DNA of 64,000 nt from Eggerthella timonensis (GCF_900184265.1 NZ_FXXA01000002.1:2156539-2220538), one strand, 5' to 3'. Numbered from the stretch's first letter, positions 17,630-26,576 are shown. Numbers and translations are program-made. The notes: generated by a model not told the origin, from the letters alone.

Positions 17630-17977
17630 ATGAGCGAGGCTGGACGGAGCAACATGCTTTCGTACCGAGGATATTCGACGTTCGTTCGCTACGACACCGC
17701 ATCCGGCCGTCTGTACGGGAAGCTGGAAGGCGTGCGCGCCTACGTCGATTACGAGCTTGACGATCGCTACGGAAGCGTGGAAGAGGCTTTTCACGAGGCA
17801 GTAGACGATTATCTCGCCTACTGCGAAGACGCGGGCATCGTTCCCGAGAAGCCCTACAGCGGGAAATTCAACGTTCGCGTGACGCCGACTCTCCATGCCG
17901 CCGCGGCGGCGAAGGCTGATCGGGAGGGAACGACGCTCAACAACGTGGTCAAGGAAGCTCTGGCGGCGTACGTTTGA
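17630..17977 (+). CDS. hicB: HicB family antitoxin with ribbon-helix-helix domain
   Basis: A 115-residue antitoxin. Residues 8-70 form the HicB partial RNase-H-like domain that caps the toxin (GKLEGVRAYVDYELDDRYGSVEEAFHEAVDDY). Residues about 80-115 (KFNVRVTPTLHAAAAAKADR...) are an Arc-type ribbon-helix-helix domain that should bind the palindrome at 17265-17283. GAGAGGAG precedes the ATG. Its last 29 bases overlap the convergent HTH gene. Confidence 0.88.
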   Translation: MSEAGRSNMLSYRGYSTFVRYDTASGRLYGKLEGVRAYVDYELDDRYGSVEEAFHEAVDDYLAYCEDAGIVPEKPYSGKFNVRVTPTLHAAAAAKADREGTTLNNVVKEALAAYV

Positions 17978-18437
17978 GATGCTCGACCCCGTACTCGCGC
18001 GTGGAGGGCCGGCCCGAGGTGCGAGGGGTCTTGAGGTACGACTCCAGCGACGCTTTCGTGATGTAGTTCTTCCGACCGCGTTTGAGCGCGACGAGCTTGC
18101 CGTCGCGGATAAGGTGGGACACGCGAGGCTGCGTCACGTCGAGAACGCCCATCGTCTGCTCGACGGAGAAGAGTTCGTCTTCGGGAAGGTCCGCCTCCAA
18201 GGCGATCGTCACGACGCGTTCGCCTCTGTCGCGCCGATCGAGGTTCTGGCTTTCAGGAACGGGCTCGCCTGCAATGAGGAGCCGCGTGATCTCGTTCTTG
18301 ATCTCCTCGGCGGCGAATTCGATGGCCTTGCGCCTGCTGCCGACGCAGGCGAGCGAGAGGCCCAAATCCGGAACGTCGAGATGCCATTGCGCCTCGACGG
18401 CTTCGTCGGCAGACAATGCGATATCGAAAACGTACAT
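17949..18437 (-). CDS. HicB-like/excisionase-type helix-turn-helix protein
   Basis: A 162-residue protein. The N-terminal half (MYVFDIALSADEAVEAQWHL..., up to about residue 60) looks like a HicB-type antitoxin domain. The C-terminal half carries an excisionase/MerR-like helix-turn-helix (TMGVLDVTQPRVSHLIRDGK followed by RKNYITKASLESYL). It has no toxin partner beside it. It is convergent with hicB and overlaps its 3' end by 29 bases, so transcription of one runs antisense into the other. The start at 18437 has GGGAG upstream. It may be an orphan antitoxin or regulator of the neighbouring HicAB pair. Confidence 0.7.
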   Translation of the reverse strand: MYVFDIALSADEAVEAQWHLDVPDLGLSLACVGSRRKAIEFAAEEIKNEITRLLIAGEPVPESQNLDRRDRGERVVTIALEADLPEDELFSVEQTMGVLDVTQPRVSHLIRDGKLVALKRGRKNYITKASLESYLKTPRTSGRPSTREYGVEHLKRTPPELP

Positions 18438-18616
18438 GAAAGCTCCCGTGTCGGCTCGTGCAGCGCTTCGCGTATCGTAGCATATGCCGTGCGCCCTTCG
18501 CCAACGCACCGTCCTGCCTCGAAACGCGTTGAGTCGGTAGAGAATGCACGCTCGCGTCAACTCCATGCTACACTCGTGCTTTATCGAGACCCCGATCAGA
18601 ACGGAGAGGCTTGAGC

Positions 18617-20074
18617 GTGACCAGCGTGGGAGCGAGAGAAATGCCGCCGGTGTACCCGCCGGCCGACGTCGATCGCGAGGCGGCGGCGAAGCAGTGCGGA
18701 GGGTGCGCCGCGCGCGAGGAGGCGCCCCGGGCGCTCGTGCGCGCCGTCGCGCCCAACAGCCCGGCCGACGACGCGGGATTCGAGCCCGGCTGCTACGTGA
18801 CCACGGTGGACGGCCGTCCGGTGCGCGACCTCATCGATTGGCGCTGGCTTTCGGCCGACGACGCCATCGAGCTGGGATACGTCGACCTCGACGGCGACGA
18901 GGGGGTGGTGGAGCTCGAGCGCGACGAAGGAGAGGACTGGGGCTTCGACTTCGAAGGCGTCGTGTTCGACGGCGTGAAGCAGTGCCGTAACGCCTGCACG
19001 TTCTGCTTCATGCGCCAGCTGCCCGACGACATGCGCTCCTCGCTCACGCTGCGCGACGACGACTACCGCCTGAGCTTCCTCGCGGGCACGTTCGTCACCT
19101 TCACCAACCTGAAGCCCGAAGACGAGCGGCGCATCGTCGAGCAGCGCATCTCGCCTTTGCGCCTGTCGCTGCATGTTGCCGACGCACAGGTGCGCCGCCG
19201 CATGATCGGTCGTCATGCGGGCCACGGCATCGAGGTGCTCGAGCGGCTGCTGGCGGCCGGCATCGAGTTCCACGCGCAGATCGTGCTCGTGCCCGACCAG
19301 AACGACGGCGCGGTGCTCGAGGATACGCTGGCCTGGGCCTACGCGCGCACCGGCATCAAAGACGTGTGCATCGTGCCGCTCGGCTTCACGAAGCACCAGA
19401 GCGTGTTCGACCGCAGCTTCAACGATCCGGCGTCCTCGCGCGCCGTCATGGACCTCGTCATCCCGTTCCAGCGACGCGCCTTGGCCGAGCGCGGGAGCAT
19501 GTGGGCCTTTCCTGCCGACGAGTTCTACCACAACGCCTACGGGCCCGCGCTGCTCGAGAACCTGCCGCCCTCGGCGCACTACGGCGACTTCGGCATGTTC
19601 GAGGACGGCGTGGGCATCATCCGCTCGTTCGTCGACGATTGGGAGCAGGCCGAGCGCTCGGGCCTCGTCGAGCGTTGCGCCGCGGCCCTGCGCGAAGCCG
19701 ACGCGCGCGTCCACTACGTGGCCGGCTGCGCCACGCGCCACTTCCTCGGTCCGCTCGTCGCGGCCGGCCCGCTGGCGGGGCTGCTCGTGCCATTGTACGT
19801 GAAGAACGACTTCTTCGGCGGCAATGTGGACGTGACGGGGCTTCTGTGCGGCTGCGACATGGCCGACGCCGTGCGCGCCGAGCGCGAGCGCGGCCTGCAG
19901 CTGGCCCTCGTCCCGCGCGTCGTGTTCAACGACGACGCGGTAACGCTCGATGACATGAGTTTGGAGGATATGGAAAAGCGCGCGGGCGCGCCTATGTCCG
20001 TGGTATCCTGTAACGCGTCTGATTATCTCCTCGAGATCATCGACCTGGTCGGGCGCAACGCCCCGATCCCCTGA
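18617..20074 (+). CDS. DUF512 radical SAM protein with N-terminal PDZ-like domain
   Basis: A 485-residue protein. Residues 25-110 are PDZ-like (VRAVAPNSPADDAGFEPGCY...). Then comes CRNACTFCF, the CxxxCxxC motif that holds the 4Fe-4S cluster of radical SAM enzymes, and a DUF512 C-terminal domain (HYVAGCATRHFLGPL, NVDVTGLLCGCDM). The substrate is unknown across the family. It nearly always lies just upstream of der, as here (33 bases). GTG at 18617 is preferred over TTG at 18611 because GGAGAGG then has correct spacing. Confidence 0.9.
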   Translation: MTSVGAREMPPVYPPADVDREAAAKQCGGCAAREEAPRALVRAVAPNSPADDAGFEPGCYVTTVDGRPVRDLIDWRWLSADDAIELGYVDLDGDEGVVELERDEGEDWGFDFEGVVFDGVKQCRNACTFCFMRQLPDDMRSSLTLRDDDYRLSFLAGTFVTFTNLKPEDERRIVEQRISPLRLSLHVADAQVRRRMIGRHAGHGIEVLERLLAAGIEFHAQIVLVPDQNDGAVLEDTLAWAYARTGIKDVCIVPLGFTKHQSVFDRSFNDPASSRAVMDLVIPFQRRALAERGSMWAFPADEFYHNAYGPALLENLPPSAHYGDFGMFEDGVGIIRSFVDDWEQAERSGLVERCAAALREADARVHYVAGCATRHFLGPLVAAGPLAGLLVPLYVKNDFFGGNVDVTGLLCGCDMADAVRAERERGLQLALVPRVVFNDDAVTLDDMSLEDMEKRAGAPMSVVSCNASDYLLEIIDLVGRNAPIP

Positions 20075-20107
20075 CCGCACCAACCGAAGCAATCTGCGAG
20101 GTAGCCC

Positions 20108-21424
20108 ATGCCTTTACCCATCGTCGCGGTGGTCGGACGGCCGAACGTCGGCAAGTCCACCTTCGTCAACCGCATAGCCCAGGCCGACGAGGCCATCGTC
20201 CACGAGATGCGCGGCGTCACGCGCGATCGCTCCTATCATGAGGCCGACTGGAACGGCGTCGATTTCAAGCTCATCGACACCGGCGGCATCGAGATGGGGG
20301 ACGACGACGCCTTCCAGGGCTCCATCCGCAACCAGGCGCTTGCCGGTGCGAACGAGGCCGACGTCATCCTGTTCCTCGTGGACGGCAAGACCGGCGTCAA
20401 CGCCGACGACGAGGCCGTGGCGCGCATCCTGCGCAAGACGTCCAAGCCCGTTTTCCTCGTGGTGAACAAGCTGGACACGCCGAACCGCACCGACGAGGTG
20501 TGGGAGTTCTACCAGCTGGGGCTCGGCGATCCATGGCCCGTGTCGGCCATGCACGGCCACGGGACGGGCGACCTGCTCGACGCGGTGGTGGACGAGCTTC
20601 GGAACGTGGAGCTGCCCGCCGACGCCGACGAGGACGACGGCATCAACGTGGCCATCATCGGACGCCCGAACGCCGGCAAGTCGTCGCTCACGAACAAGCT
20701 CACCGCGAACGACCGCTCCATCGTTTCCGACGTGGCGGGCACGACGCGCGACGCCATCGACACGCACATCGTGTACGACGGCCAGCGCTACACCATCGTG
20801 GACACCGCCGGTCTGCGCCGCAAGAGCCAGATCGACGAGGACGTGGAGTACTACGGCTTCGTGCGCGCCATGCGAGCCATCGACCGCGCCAACGTGGCCC
20901 TGCTCGTCATCGACTCCACGTTGGGCCTCACCGACCAGGACCAGCGCGTCGCCGGCTTCGCGGCCGAGCGCGGCTGCGCCATGGTCATCGTGCTGAACAA
21001 ATGGGACCTCGTCGAAGGCCCCGAGGCGAAGGCGGAGATCCGCGAGCGCATCGCCGACCGCCTCACGTTCGTGGGATACGCGCCGGTCATCGCCATCTCG
21101 GCGCTCACCGGCAAGAAGGTCGACCGCATCTGGGACGCCGTCAACACGGCGTACGAGAACTACAGCCAGACCATTCCCACGAACCGCCTGAACACGTGGC
21201 TGCAGGGCATCCGCGAGTTCGGTCACACGGTGAGCAAGGGCAAGGCGGTGCTCCGCATGAAGTACGTGACGCAGACGGCCACGTGCCCGCCGCAGTTCAC
21301 GTTCTTCGCGAACCGCCCCGACCTCGTGGACGACAACTTCGAGCGCTACCTCGAGAACCGCCTGCGCGAGGGCTTCGACCTCGTGGGCACGCCGATCGGG
21401 ATCAAGTTCAAGAAGAAGGATTAA
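20108..21424 (+). CDS. der: GTPase Der (EngA)
   Basis: This 438-residue protein has two tandem G domains and a C-terminal KH-like domain, and helps assemble the 50S ribosomal subunit. First domain: GRPNVGKS (10-17), DTGG, NKLD. Second domain: GRPNAGKSS, DTAGLRRKS, NKWD. Both are complete. The length is standard and GAGGTAG precedes the ATG. der-plsY-gpsA are separated by six bases each, one operon. Confidence 0.97.
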   Translation: MPLPIVAVVGRPNVGKSTFVNRIAQADEAIVHEMRGVTRDRSYHEADWNGVDFKLIDTGGIEMGDDDAFQGSIRNQALAGANEADVILFLVDGKTGVNADDEAVARILRKTSKPVFLVVNKLDTPNRTDEVWEFYQLGLGDPWPVSAMHGHGTGDLLDAVVDELRNVELPADADEDDGINVAIIGRPNAGKSSLTNKLTANDRSIVSDVAGTTRDAIDTHIVYDGQRYTIVDTAGLRRKSQIDEDVEYYGFVRAMRAIDRANVALLVIDSTLGLTDQDQRVAGFAAERGCAMVIVLNKWDLVEGPEAKAEIRERIADRLTFVGYAPVIAISALTGKKVDRIWDAVNTAYENYSQTIPTNRLNTWLQGIREFGHTVSKGKAVLRMKYVTQTATCPPQFTFFANRPDLVDDNFERYLENRLREGFDLVGTPIGIKFKKKD

Positions 21425-21430
21425 GGAATC

Positions 21431-22090
21431 ATGGGGGATTTGCTGGTTGCGGCCGGGTTGTTCGTCGCCGCGTTTTTGTTGGGGTCGATCCCCTTCGGGC
21501 TGATCATCTCGAAGGTGTTCTACCATACCGACCTGCGCGAGCACGGCAGCGGCAACATCGGAACCACGAACGCCATCCGCACGATGGGCAAGGTGGGCGG
21601 ATACGCCGTGTTCGTGCTCGACTTCGGCAAAGGCTTGTTGTCGGGCGTGCTGGCCTGGGCGTTCAGTTCGTGGTTCCTGCCGGGCGGCGGCCTTGAGCCG
21701 GGCGCGCTCGTCACGTACGACACCATGCTGGCCGTGGCGTTTCTCGGCTGCACGTGGGGCCACATCTTCTGCCCGTGGCTGGGTTTCAAGGGCGGCAAGG
21801 GCATCGCGGTGGCCGTGGGCTGCTTGTTCGTGACGTTCGGTTGGATCGGCGCCTGCCTCGAGCTGCTCATCTTCATCGTGCTCGTCGCGACGACGAAGCG
21901 CGTGTCCATCGGCTCCATCGCGGCCGCGGCTGCGTGCCCGTTCTTCGCGCTGTACTTCTTCTGGGGCGACTGGCTGGCCTGGCTGTTCTGCACCGTCGCG
22001 GGCCTGACCGTCGTCTGGGCGCACCGCGAAAACATCAAGCGCCTGCGCGCCGGAACCGAGAGCAGGATCGGCGACAAGAAGAAAGCGTAG
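21431..22090 (+). CDS. plsY: Glycerol-3-phosphate acyltransferase
   Basis: A 219-residue polytopic membrane enzyme that transfers the acyl group from acyl-phosphate (made by PlsX) to glycerol-3-phosphate. Motif 1 GSIPFG with EHGSGNIGTTNA, motif 2 GFKGGKGIA, and motif 3 (VVWAHRENIKRLRAGTE) are the three conserved cytoplasmic loops of PlsY. Several membrane helices are visible. It lies between der and gpsA; its product uses the glycerol-3-phosphate made by GpsA. Confidence 0.95.
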   Translation: MGDLLVAAGLFVAAFLLGSIPFGLIISKVFYHTDLREHGSGNIGTTNAIRTMGKVGGYAVFVLDFGKGLLSGVLAWAFSSWFLPGGGLEPGALVTYDTMLAVAFLGCTWGHIFCPWLGFKGGKGIAVAVGCLFVTFGWIGACLELLIFIVLVATTKRVSIGSIAAAAACPFFALYFFWGDWLAWLFCTVAGLTVVWAHRENIKRLRAGTESRIGDKKKA

Positions 22091-22096
22091 GCAATC

Positions 22097-23098
22097 ATGA
22101 AGATCGCAGTTATCGGGGCGGGGTCGTGGGGCACGGCGCTCGCCCAGCTGTTGGCATGCAACGGCCACGAAGTGGGGCTGTGGGCGCGCAAGCCCGAGGT
22201 GGTGCAGGGCATCAACGAGGGCCATGTGAACCCCCGCTATCTGAGCGACGTCGAGCTGTCCCCGCACGTCGTGGCCACGACCTCGTACGAGGAAGCGCTG
22301 GCGGGCGCGGCGGCGGCCGTCATCGTGACGCCGTCGAGCCTCATGCGCGACGTGGCCTCCACGCTCGCCGAGGCGGTGGACGGCGATTTTCCGGTGATCA
22401 TCTGCTCGAAGGGCGTCGAGGAGGGCAGCGGCCTGTTGCCGGTGGAGGTGTTCGAGGCCGAGATGGGCAACGCGAGCCGCCTGGCCGTGCTGTCGGGCCC
22501 GAACTTCGCCGCCGAGGTCGTCCGCGGCATCCCGTCGGGCACCGTCATCGCCAGCTCGGACGAGCGCACGGCGACGTTCTTCCAGGAGCTGTTCGCGGCG
22601 GAGACGTTCCGCACCTACGTGAGCGACGACGTATGCGGCGTGGAGCTGTGCGCGGCGTTCAAGAACGTGATCGCCATCGCCGTGGGCGTGTCCTACGGCC
22701 TCGGTTACGGCGACAACACGGCCGCCATGCTCATGACGCGCGGCTTGGCCGAGATGAGCCGCCTCGTCGTGCGCTCGGGCGGGCAGGCCATCACGTGCAT
22801 GGGGCTGGCCGGCACGGGCGACCTCGTGGCCACGTGCACGTCCGAGCATTCGCGCAACCGCCGCTTCGGGAAGCTCTTGGCCGAGGGCGGCACGCTCGAC
22901 GAGTTCACCGCGCAGACGCATATGGTGGCCGAAGGGGCGCTCGCGTGCAAGACGCTCAAGACGCTGGCCGACCACTACGACGTGGAGCTTCCCATCACCG
23001 ATGTCGTGCGCAGCATCGCCTGGGAGGGCGCCGATCCACACGACGTGGCGAAAACGCTCACGAGCCGCCCCCTCACCACCGAGTTCTACGGGCTGTAG
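22097..23098 (+). CDS. gpsA: Glycerol-3-phosphate dehydrogenase [NAD(P)+]
   Basis: This 333-residue enzyme reduces dihydroxyacetone phosphate to glycerol-3-phosphate for phospholipid synthesis. The N-terminal Rossmann motif is GAGSWGTA (8-15). The catalytic region AAFKNVIAIAVGVSYGLGYGDNTAAML is present, with GLAGTGDLVATCTSEHSRNR after it. It is the last gene of the der-plsY-gpsA unit and faces a minus-strand methyltransferase gene 9 bases away. Confidence 0.96.
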   Translation: MKIAVIGAGSWGTALAQLLACNGHEVGLWARKPEVVQGINEGHVNPRYLSDVELSPHVVATTSYEEALAGAAAAVIVTPSSLMRDVASTLAEAVDGDFPVIICSKGVEEGSGLLPVEVFEAEMGNASRLAVLSGPNFAAEVVRGIPSGTVIASSDERTATFFQELFAAETFRTYVSDDVCGVELCAAFKNVIAIAVGVSYGLGYGDNTAAMLMTRGLAEMSRLVVRSGGQAITCMGLAGTGDLVATCTSEHSRNRRFGKLLAEGGTLDEFTAQTHMVAEGALACKTLKTLADHYDVELPITDVVRSIAWEGADPHDVAKTLTSRPLTTEFYGL

Positions 23099-23107
23099 GG
23101 GCGCGCG

Positions 23108-23893
23108 TCACGCCGGACGCTTGCGGGCGACGAAGCGCAGACGTCGGTAGTCCGCGACCCAGCGGCCTTCTGCTCCATCCCAAAGGCCGTCGCGGCAGGC
23201 TGCCTCGTATTCCTCGAGGACGGCGTCGCGCTCGACGTCGTCGAGGCCCTCGAGGCTGCCTGCGTAGAACTGCTCGGCGAACAGGCGCAGGCCTGCAGCC
23301 CCGCCTGCGAGCGGGGTGGGACGGTCGAACGAGCGCAGCGACACCACGTCGAAGCCGGCGGCGGCGAGCCGTTCTTCCTGCTCCCGATCTTCCGGAAAGC
23401 AGAACGTCTCCGCGAAGGCGCGACCCCGCTTCCGGAGCGCGGCGGAGATGCCTGCGCGCATGCGGGCGTTGTTTCCCGCACCGCCCATCTCGGCCACGAG
23501 CGCGCCTCCGTCGACGAGCGCGCGGGCCACGCTGGCCAGCAGCGCTTCCTGGTCGGGAACCCAGTGGAACACCGCGTTGGAGAACGCCACGTCGAACTCG
23601 CCGTCGAACGGCAGCGCGCATGCGTCGGCCACGCGAACGTCGGAGCCCGGGTGGGCGCTGCGGGCGCGATCGACCATGGCGGGGGAAGCGTCGACGCCCA
23701 CCGCGTCGCCGAGCTCCTCGAGGGCGCCGAGATGGGCTCCCGTGCCGCATCCGACGTCCAGGATGCGTAGCCGCCGCCCGCCGCCCGCATCCGCGCGTTC
23801 GCGCGCGATGGAGCGCACGATGCCCACGAGATCGTTGCCGTAGGCGCCGACGAACGCATGCTGCCTATCGTAAAGCTCTGCGTCCCAATCCAT
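23108..23893 (-). CDS. Class I SAM-dependent methyltransferase
   Basis: A 261-residue methyltransferase with the classical motif I ILDVGCGTG (45-52). VGVDASPAMV is motif II and FDVAFSNAVFHWV is motif III/IV. The opening WDAELYDRQHAFV resembles trans-aconitate and biotin-type (BioC-like) small-molecule methyltransferases, so an acid or acyl substrate is plausible but unproven. The start at 23893 has GAAGAAGG upstream; an upstream ATG adds a basic stretch that is not part of the fold. It is monocistronic. Confidence 0.85.
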   Translation of the reverse strand: MDWDAELYDRQHAFVGAYGNDLVGIVRSIARERADAGGGRRLRILDVGCGTGAHLGALEELGDAVGVDASPAMVDRARSAHPGSDVRVADACALPFDGEFDVAFSNAVFHWVPDQEALLASVARALVDGGALVAEMGGAGNNARMRAGISAALRKRGRAFAETFCFPEDREQEERLAAAGFDVVSLRSFDRPTPLAGGAAGLRLFAEQFYAGSLEGLDDVERDAVLEEYEAACRDGLWDGAEGRWVADYRRLRFVARKRPA

Positions 23894-23983
23894 GATCCGG
23901 CCCTTCTTCCTGAGGGAAACCCTCGTATTCTTTCGCATGGGTGACAAGGCATTGACCGGGGGTTCACCGAACGCCCGAACGTA

Positions 23984-24012
23984 TTGTAGCGCTGCGGGAA
24001 CGGGGGTACTCT
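23984..24012 (+). promoter_or_regulatory. Possible promoter of a small RNA
   Basis: TTGTAG (23984-23989), a 17-bp spacer and TACTCT (24007-24012). Downstream are about 190 bases without a gene that end in a strong terminator at 24166-24205. Confidence 0.35.
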
Positions 24013-24017
24013 AGTCC

Positions 24018-24205
24018 CTGCCAGCGCAACACGGCAATTGACAACCTATCCGAGTGCCCGTCGTCTCGTCTCTCGTGTGAACCCCCCCCTCTCTCTCACT
24101 CTCTCAAACCTCCGACGGGCCGTGAGCATACGCACCTTCCCCCTTCTCCTCTGTGCGTACTGCATAGCCTCCCTTGGGTCCCCCCAACCCAAGGGAGGCT
24201 TTTTA
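24018..24205 (+). ncRNA. Candidate small noncoding RNA
   Basis: The region between the divergent methyltransferase gene and the terminator at 24166-24205 has no gene on the plus strand, and no plus-strand gene follows, so the terminator must end something else. Foldable parts: GCCCGTCG (24056-24063) with CGACGGGC (24113-24120), enclosing a C7 and CT-repeat pyrimidine tract; TACGCAC near 24129-24135 with GTGCGTA near 24153-24159; then the terminator stem. No SRP, 6S, tmRNA or known riboswitch signature is recognised. The 5' end is a guess. Confidence 0.35.
24166..24205 (+). terminator. Strong intrinsic terminator with no coding gene upstream
   Basis: AGCCTCCCTTGGG (24166-24178) pairs perfectly with CCCAAGGGAGGCT (24188-24200), followed by five T and ATT. 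Confidence 0.9.
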
Positions 24206-24258
24206 TTGCCCGCATTTCGCCATGTCGTCCGGCTGTCGTCGGTTTTCGTTGATCGATA

Positions 24259-24409
24259 TGTGGCAGAATCGGGTTTTTGGCAATCGCATGTACCTGCTCG
24301 GCGAAGAGGGCAATGTGCGACCAGGGATTATGATGCCAGCGCCTTCTTTGGCGGGCTCTTGCTTCGCTGCATGCGCAGGAATTTCTGCCAAAAAGCCGAT
24401 TTTGCCACA
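24259..24409. repeat. 151-bp intergenic element with 25-bp terminal inverted repeats (element B)
   Basis: The ends 24259-24283 and 24385-24409 are reverse complements at about 23 of 25 positions. They start TGTGGCAGAATCGG and end ...GCCACA. It looks like a MITE-like or structured repeat, with the same outer GTGGCAG as element A. The rest of the gap up to 24536 is GC-rich sequence in which I see nothing further. Confidence 0.72.
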
Positions 24410-24536
24410 CATAGCAGAACAGTCCGGCGCGGTCGCATGCCCGCCGCGCCGCGCCCGCCGCCTCGCACGCGCGCCGCGCCCGGCCGCCTTCGAGGATGCC
24501 CTCGCGCCCCGGCTGCCGTGCTGCGGCCGAACCGCC

Positions 24537-26534
24537 TCAAGCCTCGCGGTACTTCGCCACGTCCACGCCCAGCTTCGCCAGCTTCACGGCGCCGACCCAG
24601 GGGGAGGCGGTTGCGACGACGAGGCCCGGCTTGAAGGCGAGCATCGTCACGGTCGCATCGGCTGCGAACGTGGGCCGCGCCGCCGAACCGGTCTGGGCCG
24701 CGAGCCCGCTCGGCACGTCGACGGCCACCGCGAAGGGCGCGTCCTTGGCCTTCGCGGGCAGCGAGCGCCGCGCGCGCTCATGGTCGCCGCGCTCGTGCGT
24801 GCGCTTGCGGTGCCGACCGCGCCCTTTGCCGCGCGGACCCTCGAAGCGGCGCCGGTTGGCGGCGCGTATCCAACTCGCGTACGGCTCGCGCACCTCGTCG
24901 CCGGAGAAGCCGGTGCCCAGCAGCGCGTCCACCACGGCCTCCGCCCGGTCCACGGCGTCGGCCAGCACGTCGGCGTCGGGCGCGATGAGCACGGAAAGCG
25001 GCAGGCCGTCCTCGGCCGCCAGCGCGAACGCGTCGAGAGCCGTGGTGCGCGCCGGCTCGGCATGGAGGCGCTCGGCCAGGTCGGGCGCCACAAGCGTCAC
25101 GGGATAGCCGGCCTCGGCCAGCGTGCGCGCCGCCACCCAGCCGTCGCCGCCGTTGTTGCCGGCGCCCGCCAGCACCACCACGGGCGCGGGGTCGGGCACC
25201 CAGGCGCGCACCTCCTCGGCCACGGCGCGTCCCGCGCGGTCCATGAGCTCGATGAGCGGCGTGCCGTCCTCTGCGATGGCGCGCTCGAGCGCGGCCACCT
25301 CGTCAACATCGAGCACGGCCCGCCGCTCGCGGGCCAGCTCGACCCCGGCTTCCGTCATGACGCGCGTGTTCGACAGCACGCCGTTCAGCATGACGAAGGG
25401 CTGCTTCAGGTGCCATGAGCGCACGGCGCGCACCGCGAGCGAGACGCCCCAGGCGACCATGAGCGCGATCCATGCCAGCATGAGGACCGCCTGATGCTCT
25501 GCCGCGAACCCGACGAGCGAGCCCATCTCGCTCGATGCCGCAGGATCGAGCTCCGCCACCCCGTTCAGGACGGCGAACGGCGCCCAGATCATGAGGTACA
25601 GCAGGCCGTAGCGCGCGAGGTACTGGTACCAGTGCGCGCGCGACGCGTCCGAGCGTACGATGCGCAGCCTGAGCAGCTTCTGCCCGAGCGTCTGCCCGCG
25701 GGTGAGCGCGGGCACGATGACGAAGAACGTCCCCAGCACGATCAGGTCGAGACCGTACGCCGCCGCGTTCCAAACGCCTTCCTGCGCGATCAGCTTGTCG
25801 GCGACCCCGGATCCCGTCACGCCGAACAACAGCACGATCGAGACGGCGAACGCGATCAGCACGTCGATGAGGAAGGACAGGGCTCGCTTCGTCACGCTGG
25901 CGCGCATGCCGGCCTCGCGCGCCTCCTCGTTCACGAGGCGGATGTCGGGCAGCACGCGCATCGCCGGGCCCACCATCCAGAAGCCCGTCATGGCGCCCAG
26001 CGTGTTCATGATGAGGTCGTCCACGTCGAAGAGGCGGTACGGGTGCTCGTAGAGGCCCCACAAACCCGTGAGCTGCGTCGTCTCGAACGACAGCGTCACC
26101 AGAAAGCCGATGACGAGCGTCTGCCACCATGTGCGGCGGAAGTAGTAGCGCAGGTACATGCCCAGCGGCACGAGCAGCAGCACGTTGAAGAACGCCTCGT
26201 AGATGTACGGGTCGCGCAGCGTGGCCAGCCAGGTGGAGGGGTCGCCGATCGAGAACGAGGTCTCGGCCAGGAACCCGTGCACGAAGTTGAACGGCACGAG
26301 CTGGGGCGTCTGCGCGTAGGGCACGATGGCCGAGCGGTCCTCGGGCAGCGGCAGCAGCACGAGGAAGTAGGCGCACAGAAGGTAGAACACGAACGAGTAC
26401 ACCACGAGCGTGCGCAGCCAGGGGATGGATCCGAACTTGCGGTACTGGTAGACCATATAGGGCAGCGTGATGAGGAAGGCGATCAGCGGAAACGAGAGCG
26501 CGGCCGTGAGGATGTTCGAGACGTAGACGTTCAT
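24537..26534 (-). CDS. VanZ-RDD-NnrE fusion: membrane protein with C-terminal NAD(P)H-hydrate epimerase domain
   Basis: A single uninterrupted 665-codon frame. Residues 1-200 are a VanZ-like module with about five membrane segments (ETTQLTGLWG, FDVDDLIMNTLGAMTGFW). Residues 210-370 are an RDD module (RALSFLIDVLIA, RGQTLGQKLLRLRIV). Residues 405-665 are a YjeF_N/NnrE fold: GAGNNGGDG (457-465), DALLGTGF (536-543) and DVPSG (606-610). NnrE interconverts the damaged R and S forms of NAD(P)H hydrate. The ADP-dependent dehydratase half that usually accompanies it is absent. A strongly basic insert (about 560-598, rich in Arg/Lys) interrupts the epimerase domain. An internal start at M393 is possible but lacks a ribosome site. 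Confidence 0.85.
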   Translation of the reverse strand: MNVYVSNILTAALSFPLIAFLITLPYMVYQYRKFGSIPWLRTLVVYSFVFYLLCAYFLVLLPLPEDRSAIVPYAQTPQLVPFNFVHGFLAETSFSIGDPSTWLATLRDPYIYEAFFNVLLLVPLGMYLRYYFRRTWWQTLVIGFLVTLSFETTQLTGLWGLYEHPYRLFDVDDLIMNTLGAMTGFWMVGPAMRVLPDIRLVNEEAREAGMRASVTKRALSFLIDVLIAFAVSIVLLFGVTGSGVADKLIAQEGVWNAAAYGLDLIVLGTFFVIVPALTRGQTLGQKLLRLRIVRSDASRAHWYQYLARYGLLYLMIWAPFAVLNGVAELDPAASSEMGSLVGFAAEHQAVLMLAWIALMVAWGVSLAVRAVRSWHLKQPFVMLNGVLSNTRVMTEAGVELARERRAVLDVDEVAALERAIAEDGTPLIELMDRAGRAVAEEVRAWVPDPAPVVVLAGAGNNGGDGWVAARTLAEAGYPVTLVAPDLAERLHAEPARTTALDAFALAAEDGLPLSVLIAPDADVLADAVDRAEAVVDALLGTGFSGDEVREPYASWIRAANRRRFEGPRGKGRGRHRKRTHERGDHERARRSLPAKAKDAPFAVAVDVPSGLAAQTGSAARPTFAADATVTMLAFKPGLVVATASPWVGAVKLAKLGVDVAKYREA

Positions 26535-26576
26535 GCGGGGGAGTGCCTTTCGAGATTCGGGTCGTAAGCGGCCGGG

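Noticed and set aside
20114-23041. Minus-strand open frame of 975 codons opposite der, plsY and gpsA
   Set aside because: It mirrors the codon pattern of three certain genes in GC-rich DNA, has no recognisable domain, and is rich in His, Arg and Ala as antisense frames are.
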